From assembly GCA_937957685.1 (NCBI GenBank), contig CALGAO010000029.1:1-64000 (forward strand): DNA of 64,000 nt. Reading direction: 5' to 3'. Under the pieces are notes generated by a model, which did no database searches, was not told the origin of the DNA, and worked only from the letters and a program-made list of their open reading frames with translations. This DNA comes from an uncultured Paenibacillaceae bacterium (lineage in GTDB: Bacteria; Bacillota; Bacilli; Paenibacillales; DA-C8). A program made the translations under genes and the position numbers. Within the stretch, counting starts at the first letter, position 1; every line of letters starts with the position of its first letter. This document shows positions 54,801 through 63,831 of the stretch, one piece after another.

Positions 54801-55124
54801 TCACTTCAGATAGAAGACTTCCCTCAGAGGCTGCGGCGTTCCCTTGCTGTGGTCGAAGGAACCCTCCACCATCTTCGACGTGATCGCGTCCCACTTCTGG
54901 CAGATCTCGCTCTGTCCGATATACCTGAACGCCGCTTCCACATCGTCACACTCGAAGCAGTAGAAGAACTGATTGCCGTTCTGGAAGATCGAATAATTGC
55001 GAATGCCCGCCTTGCTGTGCTCCTCCAGCACCTCCGGCCAGGGATCCAGGTGCATCTTCACATACTCCTCCAGATATTCCGGCTTCACGGTCCATGTCCA
55101 TGCGAATTTGTTGCTCTTGTTCAT
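54801..55124 (-). CDS. L-rhamnose mutarotase-like protein
   Basis: 107 residues of the dimeric ferredoxin-like RhaM fold (WTWTVKPEYLEEYVKMHLDPWPEVLEEHSKAGIRNYSIFQNG...). RhaM interconverts anomers of rhamnose. No rhamnose genes are adjacent. ATG at 55124 with GGAGG 9 bases upstream. Could act on another sugar. Confidence 0.82.
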   Translation of the reverse strand: MNKSNKFAWTWTVKPEYLEEYVKMHLDPWPEVLEEHSKAGIRNYSIFQNGNQFFYCFECDDVEAAFRYIGQSEICQKWDAITSKMVEGSFDHSKGTPQPLREVFYLK

Positions 55125-55279
55125 ATCCAGCGCCCTCCTCCATTGAGTTATCCATCCTGTTTCCAATCTCCTTTGACACAGTTTCATTATAAGTGATCGC
55201 TTCGGCCTGCGCCAAGTCAATCCGGAGGTCAAGATGCCGATGCACTAGTCATGGACGGACACATGCGGACAACGCAGAC

Positions 55280-55319
55280 AAGCCGCCCCGGGATGAGTCA
55301 GACTCACCGGAGGCGGCTT
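55280..55319 (-). terminator. Terminator after the ABC exporter operon
   Basis: AAGCCGCC pairs with GGCGGCTT, with further pairing inside (GAGTC/GACTC). It lies 20 bases after the last ABC gene. Confidence 0.6.
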
Positions 55320-55338
55320 GATTGGCTGCTGTCGCCTG

Positions 55339-57411
55339 TCAGGCGGATGGCAGCACTTGCGTGGTGAATTGGCTGTTGTACAGATCGGCGTAGAAGCCCT
55401 TCCGGGCGAGAAGCTCCTCATGCGTCCCCTGCTCGATGATGCTTCCCTTGTTCATCACGAGGATCATGTCGGCACTTCGGATCGTCGACAGCCGATGCGC
55501 GATCACGAAGCTCGTGCGGCCCTGCATCAGCTTCGCCATCGCCCGCTGGATCTGGATCTCGGTGCGCGTATCCACGCTGCTCGTCGCCTCATCGAGGATC
55601 AGGATGCGCGGATCGGCCAGGAAAGCCCGGGCGATCGTCAGAAGCTGCTTCTGCCCCTGCGAGATGTTGGAGGCCTCCTCGTTCAGCACGGTATCATAGC
55701 CGTCCGGCAAGGTGCGGATGAAATGATCCGCATGCGCCGCGACCGCCGCCTGCACGATCTCCCGTTCCGTCGCGCCCTCCCGTCCGTAGGCGATGTTGTC
55801 GCGGATCGTTCCGTTGAACAGCCACGTATCCTGCAGCACCATGCCGAACATGCTGCGCAGCTCTCCCCGGTCATAGTCGCGAATGTCCCGCCCGTCGACG
55901 GTGATCCTGCCGCCGAGCACGTCGTAGAATCGCATGAGCAGGTTGACGAGCGTCGTCTTGCCTGCGCCGGTCGGGCCGACGATCGCCACCATCTGCCCCG
56001 GCTGCACCCGGATGTTCATGTCCTCGATCAGGATGTCGTCCGGTGAATAGCCGAAGCGCACATGCTCGAAGGCGACCGCTCCCTTGATGCTTGGCACAGG
56101 CGCCACGCTGCCGCCGACCGCCCCCCTGACCGTGTCCTTCGCCGCAGGGAGGCGCTCGGTCGCCGCCTGCTTCACCGCATCGTCGCCGGTAGAGGACTGT
56201 TCCGAAGCCGCATCCGATCGGCCCTGCGGCTCCTCCTCTTCATCCAGCAGCTCGAACACCCGCTCCGCCGAGGCGATCGTCGACTGGATGATGTTGGCGA
56301 TGTTCGCCGCCTGCGTGATCGGCTGGGAGAACTGGCGGGCGTACTGGATGAACGCCTGCACGTCGCCGATGGCGATGCGCTGCCAGAACACCATGATGCC
56401 GCCGACAACGGCGATCAGCACATAGCCGATATTGCCGATGAAGACCATGAGCGGCATGATGATGCCGGAGATGAACTGGGCTTTCCAACCCGCTTCATAC
56501 AGGCGATCGTTGATCCGGTTGAAGTCCTCCACCGAGCGCTTCTCATGGCCGAACACCTTGACGATCTGCTGACCCGCGTACATTTCCTCGACATGCCCGT
56601 TCAGTTCGCCCAGCGTGCGCTGCTGGTTGATGAAGTACCCCTGCGACCGCTTCGCGACCAGCATCGTCGCCACCGCGCTGAGCGGCAGGGTCAGGAGGCA
56701 GATCAGGGTGAGCCACGGGCTGATGAAGAGCATCATGATGACCACGCCGATGATCGTGATCACCGACGAGATGATCTGGGTCAGGCTCTGCTGCATCGTG
56801 TTGCTGATATTGTCCACATCATTCGTGATGCGGCTGAGCGTCTCGCCATGCGTGCGCCCATCGAAATAGCGGAGCGGCAGGCGGGACAGCTTCGCATTGA
56901 CCTGTTGCCTGAGTCCGTAGACCGAGTTCTGCGTGACGCCGGCCATAATGTATTGCTGGGCGTAGGCGAAGATCGAGCTGAACACGTACAAGCCCGCCAG
57001 CACCAGCAGGATGGTCGTAATATACGCGAAGTCGATCCGGCCGTCGCCCGTGCCCTCGATCCTCTGTTGAATGCTCGCGAACAGCGAGGTCGTCGCCAGA
57101 CCCATGATCTTCGGCGACAGGATCGTGAACAGGGTGCTGAGCACCGACATCACGATCACCGCGATCAACTGAAACCTGTGCGGCTTCAGGTATGCCAGCA
57201 ATCTCCTCAGCGTGCCGGAGAAATCCTTCGCCCGCTCCACCGGCATCCCCAGCCTCGGGCCGGGGTGACCACCCATCATGCCCGGCCCCCTTGGCGGACC
57301 GCCGGGACCTCCATGCGGACCTCCCGGCCCCCTTCCCGGACCAGCCGGCGAACCGGGATGAGGTCTGCCGCCAGGAGCGCCATGCATCTCACGCTTTCCC
57401 TGCTCACTCAT
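55339..57411 (-). CDS. ABC exporter half-transporter with canonical ATPase
   Basis: 690 residues. A Gly/Pro-rich N-terminal tail of about 55 residues precedes six membrane segments and a nucleotide-binding domain: Walker A GPTGAGKTT, signature NISQGQKQ, Walker B with catalytic Glu (LILDEATSSVD), His in IAHRLSTI. Around residue 375-430 is a long insert before the ATPase. It pairs with the next gene as a heterodimeric multidrug-type exporter. Overlaps its partner by 4 bases. Confidence 0.92.
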   Translation of the reverse strand: MSEQGKREMHGAPGGRPHPGSPAGPGRGPGGPHGGPGGPPRGPGMMGGHPGPRLGMPVERAKDFSGTLRRLLAYLKPHRFQLIAVIVMSVLSTLFTILSPKIMGLATTSLFASIQQRIEGTGDGRIDFAYITTILLVLAGLYVFSSIFAYAQQYIMAGVTQNSVYGLRQQVNAKLSRLPLRYFDGRTHGETLSRITNDVDNISNTMQQSLTQIISSVITIIGVVIMMLFISPWLTLICLLTLPLSAVATMLVAKRSQGYFINQQRTLGELNGHVEEMYAGQQIVKVFGHEKRSVEDFNRINDRLYEAGWKAQFISGIIMPLMVFIGNIGYVLIAVVGGIMVFWQRIAIGDVQAFIQYARQFSQPITQAANIANIIQSTIASAERVFELLDEEEEPQGRSDAASEQSSTGDDAVKQAATERLPAAKDTVRGAVGGSVAPVPSIKGAVAFEHVRFGYSPDDILIEDMNIRVQPGQMVAIVGPTGAGKTTLVNLLMRFYDVLGGRITVDGRDIRDYDRGELRSMFGMVLQDTWLFNGTIRDNIAYGREGATEREIVQAAVAAHADHFIRTLPDGYDTVLNEEASNISQGQKQLLTIARAFLADPRILILDEATSSVDTRTEIQIQRAMAKLMQGRTSFVIAHRLSTIRSADMILVMNKGSIIEQGTHEELLARKGFYADLYNSQFTTQVLPSA

Positions 57412-59144
57412 GCGATCTCCTCCTCTGACAGCTGCGAAGCCACGATCTCCCGATAGACCTCGCAGGACTTCATCAGTTCATGATGCTTGCCGTTGCCGAC
57501 GACCCTGCCCTCATCCAGCACGATGATGCGATCCGCGTCGATGATCGTGCTTACGCGCTGTGCGACGATGATGACCGTCGCCTCCTTCGTCTCCTCGCGC
57601 AGGGCGGCACGCAGTCTGGCATCCGTCTTGTAGTCCAGGGCCGAGAAGCTGTCGTCGAACACGTAGATCTCCGGCCGACGCACGAGCGCCCTGGCGATCG
57701 CCAGCCGCTGCTTCTGTCCGCCTGACACGTTCTTCCCGCCCTGCGCGATCAGGGTGTTGAATCCCTCTTCCATCTGCGAGATGAATTCCATCGCCTGCGC
57801 CGTCTCCGCCGCCCTTCGCAGCTCCTCCTCGCTGGCATCCTCCTTGCCGTAGCGGATGTTGTCCGCGATCGTGCCCGTGAACAGCACCGCCTTCTGGGGC
57901 ACGAAGCCGATCTTGCCGCGCAGCACCTCCTGCGGCATATCCCGGACATCCACGCCGTCCACCAGCACGGAGCCGCTCTCCACATCGTAGAATCTCGGGA
58001 TCAGGTTGACGAGCGTCGATTTGCCTGCCCCGGTGCCGCCGATGATCGCCGTCACCTCGCCCGGGCCTGCGGTGAACGAGATGTTCCGCAGCACCGGCTC
58101 CTCGGCGCCGGGATAACGGAAGGTGACGTCGCGGAATTCCACATACCCCCGGGCATGCGCCTTCTCATCATAGGCTCCCGCCTGCGCTTCATCGCGGACG
58201 GCCGCCTCCATCTCCAGCACCTCATTGATCCTGCCCGCCGACACCGCCGCGCGCGGCACCATCACGAAGATCATCGACACCATCATGAGCGAGAACATGA
58301 TCATCATCGCATATTGGATGAAGGCCATCAGATCGCCGACCATGATATGCCCGTTATCGATGCGGATGCTGCCGAACCAGATGATCGCGATCGTCGCGAT
58401 ATTGATCGTCAGCATCATGATGGGGAACATCGCCGCCATCAGCCGGGTCACCTTCAGCGCCGTCCCGGTCAGGTCGGAGTTGGCCTCGCGGAACCGCTCC
58501 TGCTCATGCCGGTCGCGGTTGAAGGCGCGGATCACGCGGATGCCGGTCAGACCCTCGCGTTGCACCAGGTTCAGCTTGTCGAGCTTCTGCTGCAGCGCCT
58601 TGAAGAGCGGCAGACTCTTCCTCGAGATGAAGAAGATCAGCAGCGCCAGCACCGGCAGAGCTCCGACGATCACCAGCGCCAGGCCGGGATCGGTCAGAAC
58701 CGCCATGACGATGCCGCCGATGCACATCAGCGGAGCGATGACCATCATCCGCATCATCATGATGAACACCTGCTGCACCTGGGTGATGTCATTGGTCGTG
58801 CGCGTGATCAGCGACGCCGTGCCGATCTTGTCGAACTCCTGCTGCGAGAAGCTGCTCACATGGCTGAACAGCTTGCCGCGCAGATCCCTGCCGAAGCCCG
58901 AAGCCGCCTTCGCCGAGAGATAGCTTGAAGCGATCATGCATCCCATGCCAACCGCCGTGATCAGCAGCATGAGGCCTCCGACCCGCAGGATATAGGGAAT
59001 GTCCCCATTCATTACCCCCACATCGACGATGTCCGCCATCAAGGCCGGCAGATACAGATCCGCGAGCACCTGGGCCAGCACGAGCACCAGCACGCCAACG
59101 ATCATCCACCGGTATGGCCGCATATAAGGAAACAATTTCTTCAT
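57408..59144 (-). CDS. ABC exporter half-transporter with degenerate ATPase site
   Basis: 578 residues, six membrane segments and an ATPase domain. Walker A GGTGAGKST and signature NVSGGQKQRL are normal. The residue after Walker B Asp is Asp instead of Glu (VFDDSFSALD), and the switch His is Gln (VAQRVSTI), so this half carries the non-catalytic site typical of asymmetric heterodimers such as BmrCD or TM287/288. Translationally coupled to marR and to the partner. Confidence 0.92.
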   Translation of the reverse strand: MKKLFPYMRPYRWMIVGVLVLVLAQVLADLYLPALMADIVDVGVMNGDIPYILRVGGLMLLITAVGMGCMIASSYLSAKAASGFGRDLRGKLFSHVSSFSQQEFDKIGTASLITRTTNDITQVQQVFIMMMRMMVIAPLMCIGGIVMAVLTDPGLALVIVGALPVLALLIFFISRKSLPLFKALQQKLDKLNLVQREGLTGIRVIRAFNRDRHEQERFREANSDLTGTALKVTRLMAAMFPIMMLTINIATIAIIWFGSIRIDNGHIMVGDLMAFIQYAMMIMFSLMMVSMIFVMVPRAAVSAGRINEVLEMEAAVRDEAQAGAYDEKAHARGYVEFRDVTFRYPGAEEPVLRNISFTAGPGEVTAIIGGTGAGKSTLVNLIPRFYDVESGSVLVDGVDVRDMPQEVLRGKIGFVPQKAVLFTGTIADNIRYGKEDASEEELRRAAETAQAMEFISQMEEGFNTLIAQGGKNVSGGQKQRLAIARALVRRPEIYVFDDSFSALDYKTDARLRAALREETKEATVIIVAQRVSTIIDADRIIVLDEGRVVGNGKHHELMKSCEVYREIVASQLSEEEIA

Positions 59145-59635
59145 ACCTCTCCATCACCGTCCGTCAGTATATATTGATCCAGTTGCAGATGACTCTTGAG
59201 CAGATAAGCGGAAGCCTTCTTCAGCAGATGGGCCAGCTGCTTGCTCTCCTCCTCGCCGAGATGCTCGACCAGGCCGTTGAACGAATCCAGGAAAGCCTCC
59301 GTGGTCCTGTCGATCAAGGCCCTGCCTTTATCCGTAAGCAGGATGCGAACGGCGCGCCGGTCCCTGGCATCGACCTTTCGCTCGACGAAACCCCTGACCT
59401 CGAGTTCGTTGATCAGCTGGGTCACCGTCGGCGACGTGACATTCAGCCTCCTGCTGATCTCGGACACCATCAGTCCCGGTCCGCCAAGCGACTCCGCATC
59501 CTTCAGGCAGTAGAGCACCATGATCTGGCTTCTCCTGTATCCATGCTTGCCTCGACCATCCTTCATCGCATACCGCCCCATCTGCATGAACGCTTCCATC
59601 AAATCCTTCGCAATGGGGTGTTGCTCCACCGCCAT
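59141..59635 (-). CDS. MarR family transcriptional regulator
   Basis: 164 residues, winged helix with VSEISRRLNVTSPTVTQLINELEVRGFVERKVDARDRRAVRILLT (recognition helix and wing). It heads the operon with both ABC genes and overlaps the next by 4 bases. ATG at 59635 with AAGGAG upstream. A palindrome in its own promoter suggests autorepression released by a substrate of the exporter (inference). Confidence 0.92.
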   Translation of the reverse strand: MAVEQHPIAKDLMEAFMQMGRYAMKDGRGKHGYRRSQIMVLYCLKDAESLGGPGLMVSEISRRLNVTSPTVTQLINELEVRGFVERKVDARDRRAVRILLTDKGRALIDRTTEAFLDSFNGLVEHLGEEESKQLAHLLKKASAYLLKSHLQLDQYILTDGDGEV

Positions 59636-59697
59636 GTTCCCACTCTCCTTAAGATGCACCATATGCTGGAATGGCTATATAATCAGGCTTCCAATCT

Positions 59698-59740
59698 ATT
59701 AGGTAACCTAATTATATGCTTGCGCCCGGATGAACGTCAA
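59698..59740 (-). promoter_or_regulatory. MarR operon promoter with operator palindrome
   Basis: Minus strand -35 TTGACG (59735-59740), 18-base spacer, -10 TATAAT (59711-59716). The palindrome ATTAGGTAACCTAAT (59698-59712) abuts the -10, well placed to block open-complex formation. Confidence 0.7.
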
Positions 59741-59897
59741 TATGATGGACGGCATTAACTTCCAACTGTGGATGACGAGTGACACAGCAGTCTGCCCCCG
59801 TCAACTGTGTCACAGACAACGTGTGCGCCCGATATGATGAGACTCGCCGCCTGTCGCCCATTCGCTTCCACGGGCGGACCCTCTTCCGGACGACAGA

Positions 59898-59921
59898 CAG
59901 CCTGGCCATCAGGCCAGGCTG
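59898..59921 (-). other. Hairpin over the methyltransferase stop codon
   Basis: CAGCCTGGCC pairs perfectly with GGCCAGGCTG; the 4-base loop ATCA contains most of the stop. No T run follows, so termination would be weak. Confidence 0.45.
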
Positions 59922-60676
59922 CCATCGTACACTTCCGTCTCATAATCAAAGGAAACATAACCGTCCCTCTGGTGGCGAGCAAAGATCCGTTCAAGCTCCT
60001 GCATCATCGGTTCGTGATTCGGATGCCCCGGCATCGGTACATAGGAGGAAGACAGCAGCCGTCCGCGGAGACCCGCGAGATCCAGCAGCTGATGATGCGG
60101 GAAGCGGGCGATCCGCATATCCCCGCCGTTCAGGAACGCCTCCAGCGCCTCCGGCGCGATGTTCTTGTGCCGCACCTGCTTGTAGTCGATCCCGTACCTT
60201 TCCAGCAGTTCCTCGATCTCTTCGCGGAATGGCGTCCCCTGCACGAGACGCGAGTTCCACACGAGCACGACCCTGCCTCCGGCACGCAGGATGCGCCTGA
60301 ACTCGACATGCGCCTTGTCCCGATCGAACCAGTGAAAGGACTGCGCGCAGGTGATATGATCGACCGACCGATCAGGAAGTCCCGTGCTCTCTGCCGAACC
60401 AGGCGCGGACGAGTAATTCGGATCGCCGCCCAGCCTTATCTCCGCCGCCTGACGCATGGCGTCGTTCGGCTCAACAGCGATCACTCGGCTGCCCCGCTCC
60501 AGCAGATGGGCCGAGAAGATGCCCGTTCCCGCTCCGATGTCGGCGATGGTGCTGCTCGCCTGGAAGCCGACCACGGTATAGAGATAGTCAAGCGCCTCCT
60601 GCGGATAGCCGGGTCTGTATCTGACATACTCATCAACACGATTGGTAAATCGCCGGGTGCTATCACCTGAAGTCAT
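59909..60676 (-). CDS. Class I SAM-dependent methyltransferase
   Basis: 255 residues. Motif I VVGFQASSTIADIGAGTGIFSAHLLE, acidic IAVEPNDAMR, and CAQSFHWFD at motif post-II, as in small-molecule methyltransferases of the UbiE/Methyltransf_11 kind. N-terminal part (TRRFTNRVDEYVRYRPGYP) is common in this group. Substrate unknown. Confidence 0.85.
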   Translation of the reverse strand: MTSGDSTRRFTNRVDEYVRYRPGYPQEALDYLYTVVGFQASSTIADIGAGTGIFSAHLLERGSRVIAVEPNDAMRQAAEIRLGGDPNYSSAPGSAESTGLPDRSVDHITCAQSFHWFDRDKAHVEFRRILRAGGRVVLVWNSRLVQGTPFREEIEELLERYGIDYKQVRHKNIAPEALEAFLNGGDMRIARFPHHQLLDLAGLRGRLLSSSYVPMPGHPNHEPMMQELERIFARHQRDGYVSFDYETEVYDGSLA

Positions 60677-60864
60677 CCTGAATCCCTCCTATGCTCAACA
60701 AGGTTTTGATTGTTGACCTGGATGCGATTGACCGCCCGACATTAACGATGAGGCGCCGGCAGCAGCACGTGGCACGGTAGCCGATATTCAGAGCAACGCC
60801 TGTATGCTGTTGCGGCCAGCGCTCCGCTGTCCATCCCGGATCATCCGGCGGGATCCCTGACCGA

Positions 60865-62127
60865 TCAATGGCGGTACACACACTTCCCTCGGACATAAGC
60901 AGCCGTAACCTGGAAGCGACCGTCCAGCACGGCGAAATCCGCGTCCTTGCCCGGGGCGATCGAACCCTTGCGGTCGGCGATGCCGACGGCTCTGGCCGGA
61001 TTGATCGTCAGTGAAGGCAGCACCTCCGCCAGCGAGCGTCCGGTGAACCGCATCGCGTTGCGCAGCGCCTCATCCAGCGTCAGACAACTGCCGGCCAGAT
61101 CGCCGCTGGACTTCAGGCGCACCTGCCCGTCCGCCTTGTAGCACGGCAATCCGCCGAGCTGATAATCATCCCCATCCGGCAATCCGGCCGCCGACATCGC
61201 ATCGGTGATCAGCACGACCTTCTCATCCGGCTTGACGCGGAAGACGAGCTCCACCAGATCGCGATGCACGTGCCAGCCATCGCAGATCAGCTCCACCGTC
61301 AGCTCATCCAGCAGCAGGGCGCCGCCTGCCACCCCCGGCTCGCGGTGATGCAGCGGCCGCATGCCGTTGAACAGATGCGTCACGTGTGAAGCGCCATGCC
61401 GGACGGCTTCCCGCACAACGTCGAGCGTCGCGTCGGAATGGCCGATCGACACCGTCACGCCGCGCTGCACCGCATGACGAATCATCTCCATCGCGTTCGG
61501 ACGCTCCGGCGCCGTCGTGATCAGCTTCACGTATCCATCGGCCAGACGCAGATACGCATCCAGCTCTTCGATGGACGGCTCCCGGATATGATCCGGATGC
61601 TGGGCACCGCAGCGCTGCGGGCTGATGAACGGCCCCTCCAGATGGATGCCGACGATATCCGCGCCTTCGCTGCCTTGCCTGATCGCTTCCACGATGCTCA
61701 GCACAGCCCGTTCGATGCTTGCCCGGTCCGCCGTCAGCGTCGTGGGCAGGATCGACGTCGTGCCGTGCGAGGCGTGGAATCGGCTCATGCCCTGGATATG
61801 TGCCGCCTCTCCCGCCATCGCATCATATCCGCCGCCGCCATGCACGTGGACGTCCACGAAGCCGGGGATGAGCAGCTGGCCGCCCAGATCGATGACCTCA
61901 TACCCGCTCAGGTCACGCCCGTCCAGCGTCGACCGATCGGTGATGATCTCCCTGATCTTCCCGTCCTCCACGATCACCGCCCCATCAGGCAACGCCACAT
62001 ACCGATCCCCGGGAGAAGCTCCCGGCGCCTGACGCTTGCCGTCTCCGGCCGCGCTCCCCTCCGGCGCGCCAGCCGAGCCGGCCTCCGCGTACACGATCGC
62101 ATGGATAAACAGCTGTTGTTGCTTCAC
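60865..62127 (-). CDS. nagA: N-acetylglucosamine-6-phosphate deacetylase
   Basis: 420 residues. Amidohydrolase with HVHGGGGYD (metal His pair), GIHLEGPFISPQRCGAQ, THLFNGM and LITDAMSAAG (catalytic Asp). It removes acetate from GlcNAc-6-P. A 4-base overlap couples it to nagB. An inserted 30-residue Gly/Ala-rich stretch lies near the N-terminus (about 14-42). An ATCCCG/CGGGAT hairpin follows the stop. Confidence 0.94.
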   Translation of the reverse strand: MKQQQLFIHAIVYAEAGSAGAPEGSAAGDGKRQAPGASPGDRYVALPDGAVIVEDGKIREIITDRSTLDGRDLSGYEVIDLGGQLLIPGFVDVHVHGGGGYDAMAGEAAHIQGMSRFHASHGTTSILPTTLTADRASIERAVLSIVEAIRQGSEGADIVGIHLEGPFISPQRCGAQHPDHIREPSIEELDAYLRLADGYVKLITTAPERPNAMEMIRHAVQRGVTVSIGHSDATLDVVREAVRHGASHVTHLFNGMRPLHHREPGVAGGALLLDELTVELICDGWHVHRDLVELVFRVKPDEKVVLITDAMSAAGLPDGDDYQLGGLPCYKADGQVRLKSSGDLAGSCLTLDEALRNAMRFTGRSLAEVLPSLTINPARAVGIADRKGSIAPGKDADFAVLDGRFQVTAAYVRGKCVYRH

Positions 62128-62879
62128 CTGGCTCCCGCTCCTTCACGTCCATTGATCACATATCGTCCGGCCTGCCTGTCCACCAGCACCGTCACATCGC
62201 GATGCAGCCTCAGGAAGGTCGCCGGTATATCCGTCGTGATCCCGGAGTCAAACAGCTGACCGATGATCTTCGCCTTGCCTTCCCCTTCCGCCAGCAGCAG
62301 GATCTGACGCGCCGACATGATCGTGCTCATGCCCATCGTGATCGCATAGCGCGGCATCTCCTCGGGCGAAGCGAAGAAACGGGAATTGGCCTTGATCGTC
62401 TCTTCTGACAGCTTCACCAGATGCGTGCCGGGTACCAGTTCCTCCGCCGGCTCGTTAAAGCCGATGTGACCGTTCAGCCCGATGCCGAGCAGCTGCAGGT
62501 CGATGCCGCCGCACGCGGCGATCTTCTCCTCGTACTCGCGGCAGTAGGCCTCCACATCGGACGGCGTGCCCGAAGGGATGTGGACATTCTCCCTCGGAAT
62601 GTTGATATGGCTGAACAGATGCTCGTACATATAATAATGATAACTCTGCGGATGATCAGGCTCCAGCCCATAATATTCATCGAGGTTAAAGGTCCTGACC
62701 CGCGAGAAATCGATCCTTCCCTCGCGATAACGCCGGACCAGCTCGCGATAGGTTGCAATCGGCGTGTTCCCTGTCGCCAGACCCAGCACCGCATCCGGCT
62801 TGTTGCGGATCAGCTCCTCGATCCGGTCCGCAGCCAACCGCGCGATCTCCTGTCCGTCATTGCCTATCCATAGCTTCAT
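62124..62879 (-). CDS. nagB: Glucosamine-6-phosphate deaminase
   Basis: 251 residues. LGLATGNTP, NLDEYYGL and LGIGLNGHIGFNEPA carry the active-site Asp/His. It converts GlcN-6-P to fructose-6-P and ammonia, completing GlcNAc use. The ATG at 62879 has GGAGG 9 bases upstream. It lies 31 bases after nagR. Confidence 0.95.
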   Translation of the reverse strand: MKLWIGNDGQEIARLAADRIEELIRNKPDAVLGLATGNTPIATYRELVRRYREGRIDFSRVRTFNLDEYYGLEPDHPQSYHYYMYEHLFSHINIPRENVHIPSGTPSDVEAYCREYEEKIAACGGIDLQLLGIGLNGHIGFNEPAEELVPGTHLVKLSEETIKANSRFFASPEEMPRYAITMGMSTIMSARQILLLAEGEGKAKIIGQLFDSGITTDIPATFLRLHRDVTVLVDRQAGRYVINGREGAGAR

Positions 62880-62910
62880 CTGTCTGTTCCTCCCCACTTG
62901 ATGTTGATCT

Positions 62911-63645
62911 TCACGATTTCAGGAATATCTCAAACTTGTAGCGGTCCACGCGATAGATCGACTTGACATACTCGATCACTTCCTCCGACTCCCCGTACGT
63001 CGTCTGATGGAACAGCAGGGCCAGCGAGCCCGGATCCACGCGCAGCAAGGACGCCTCATAATCGCTCATGATCACCGGCTCGAAGGTCTGTCTGGCGGAA
63101 CGGGGCTGCAGCGAATAGTCGCGGCGAAGCACATCGTAGAGCGAACGCCCCTCCAGCCGCTCGCGGGACATGCCCTTGAGCCTCTCCGCATCCAGCCACA
63201 CCGTCTCCAGCGCGTACGGTTCGCCGTCGACGATGCGCAGCCGCTCGATGCGATATACGAGCGCGTCGTCCTGTTCGAGGCCGAACAGGCTCCGGATCGT
63301 CTTCGTCGCCTGAGCGGTCGCGAAGGAGAGAATCTCCGTCTCCACGCGATGACCCATCCGCTCCATATCTTCGGTCATGCCCCTCAGCTCCGTCAGCCGA
63401 TATTTCGGCTTCGGACCGGCGACGAACGTCCCCCTGCCCTGCTCCCGATAGAGCACTCCCTCATTTACCAGCGCCATGATCGCCTCGCGAGCCGTCATGC
63501 GGCTGATGCCATGGATCTCACACAGCTCCCTCTCCGTCGGTATCGGCTCATTTGGCTTCAGTTCCTCGTTGTCGATCATCTCCTGGAGGATCTCCTTGAG
63601 CTGGTAATAGAGCGGTACCGGGGAATTCTTGATAATCTTCCTCAT
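62911..63645 (-). CDS. nagR: GntR/HutC family regulator NagR
   Basis: 244 residues. GntR winged helix (PVPLYYQLKEILQEMI...PTERELCEIHGISRMTAREAI) followed by a UTRA effector domain. In Bacillus NagR (YvoA) binds dre sites and is released by amino-sugar phosphates. ATG at 63645 preceded by GGAGTCGGTGAATGG; upstream frame not family-like. Heads nagR-nagB-nagA. Confidence 0.9.
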   Translation of the reverse strand: MRKIIKNSPVPLYYQLKEILQEMIDNEELKPNEPIPTERELCEIHGISRMTAREAIMALVNEGVLYREQGRGTFVAGPKPKYRLTELRGMTEDMERMGHRVETEILSFATAQATKTIRSLFGLEQDDALVYRIERLRIVDGEPYALETVWLDAERLKGMSRERLEGRSLYDVLRRDYSLQPRSARQTFEPVIMSDYEASLLRVDPGSLALLFHQTTYGESEEVIEYVKSIYRVDRYKFEIFLKS

Positions 63646-63775
63646 CCATTCACCGACTCCCGATCTCTTGATCTCTTCCTGACACCTGGTTCCTGCCGGA
63701 TGCAGGTCTCTGCCAGCCTGGCCTGACACAGCGCCAACCGCCCTCATCCAGAAGCCCTGTTATCCGGTTATCATG

Positions 63776-63816
63776 TTGTCTATACCAATTATAAAAGAAA
63801 AAAGAGCGGACGGCAA
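63776..63816 (-). promoter_or_regulatory. nagRBA promoter with NagR (dre) operator
   Basis: Minus strand -35 TTGCCG (63811-63816), 17-base spacer, -10 TATAAT (63788-63793). ATTGGTATAGACAA (63776-63789) overlaps the -10 and resembles the dre sites bound by NagR/DasR in Bacillus. Implies autorepression relieved by amino sugars. Confidence 0.75.
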
Positions 63817-63831
63817 CCACGAGCCGCCCGC
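63797..63831 (-). terminator. Terminator of a gene beyond the window edge
   Basis: Minus strand GCGG and CGGC pairs with GCCG and CCGC followed by a TCTTTTTTCTTTT run. The nagR -35 lies inside its stem. No gene is supported in 63832-64000; a minus-strand gene may end just outside the window. Confidence 0.6.
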
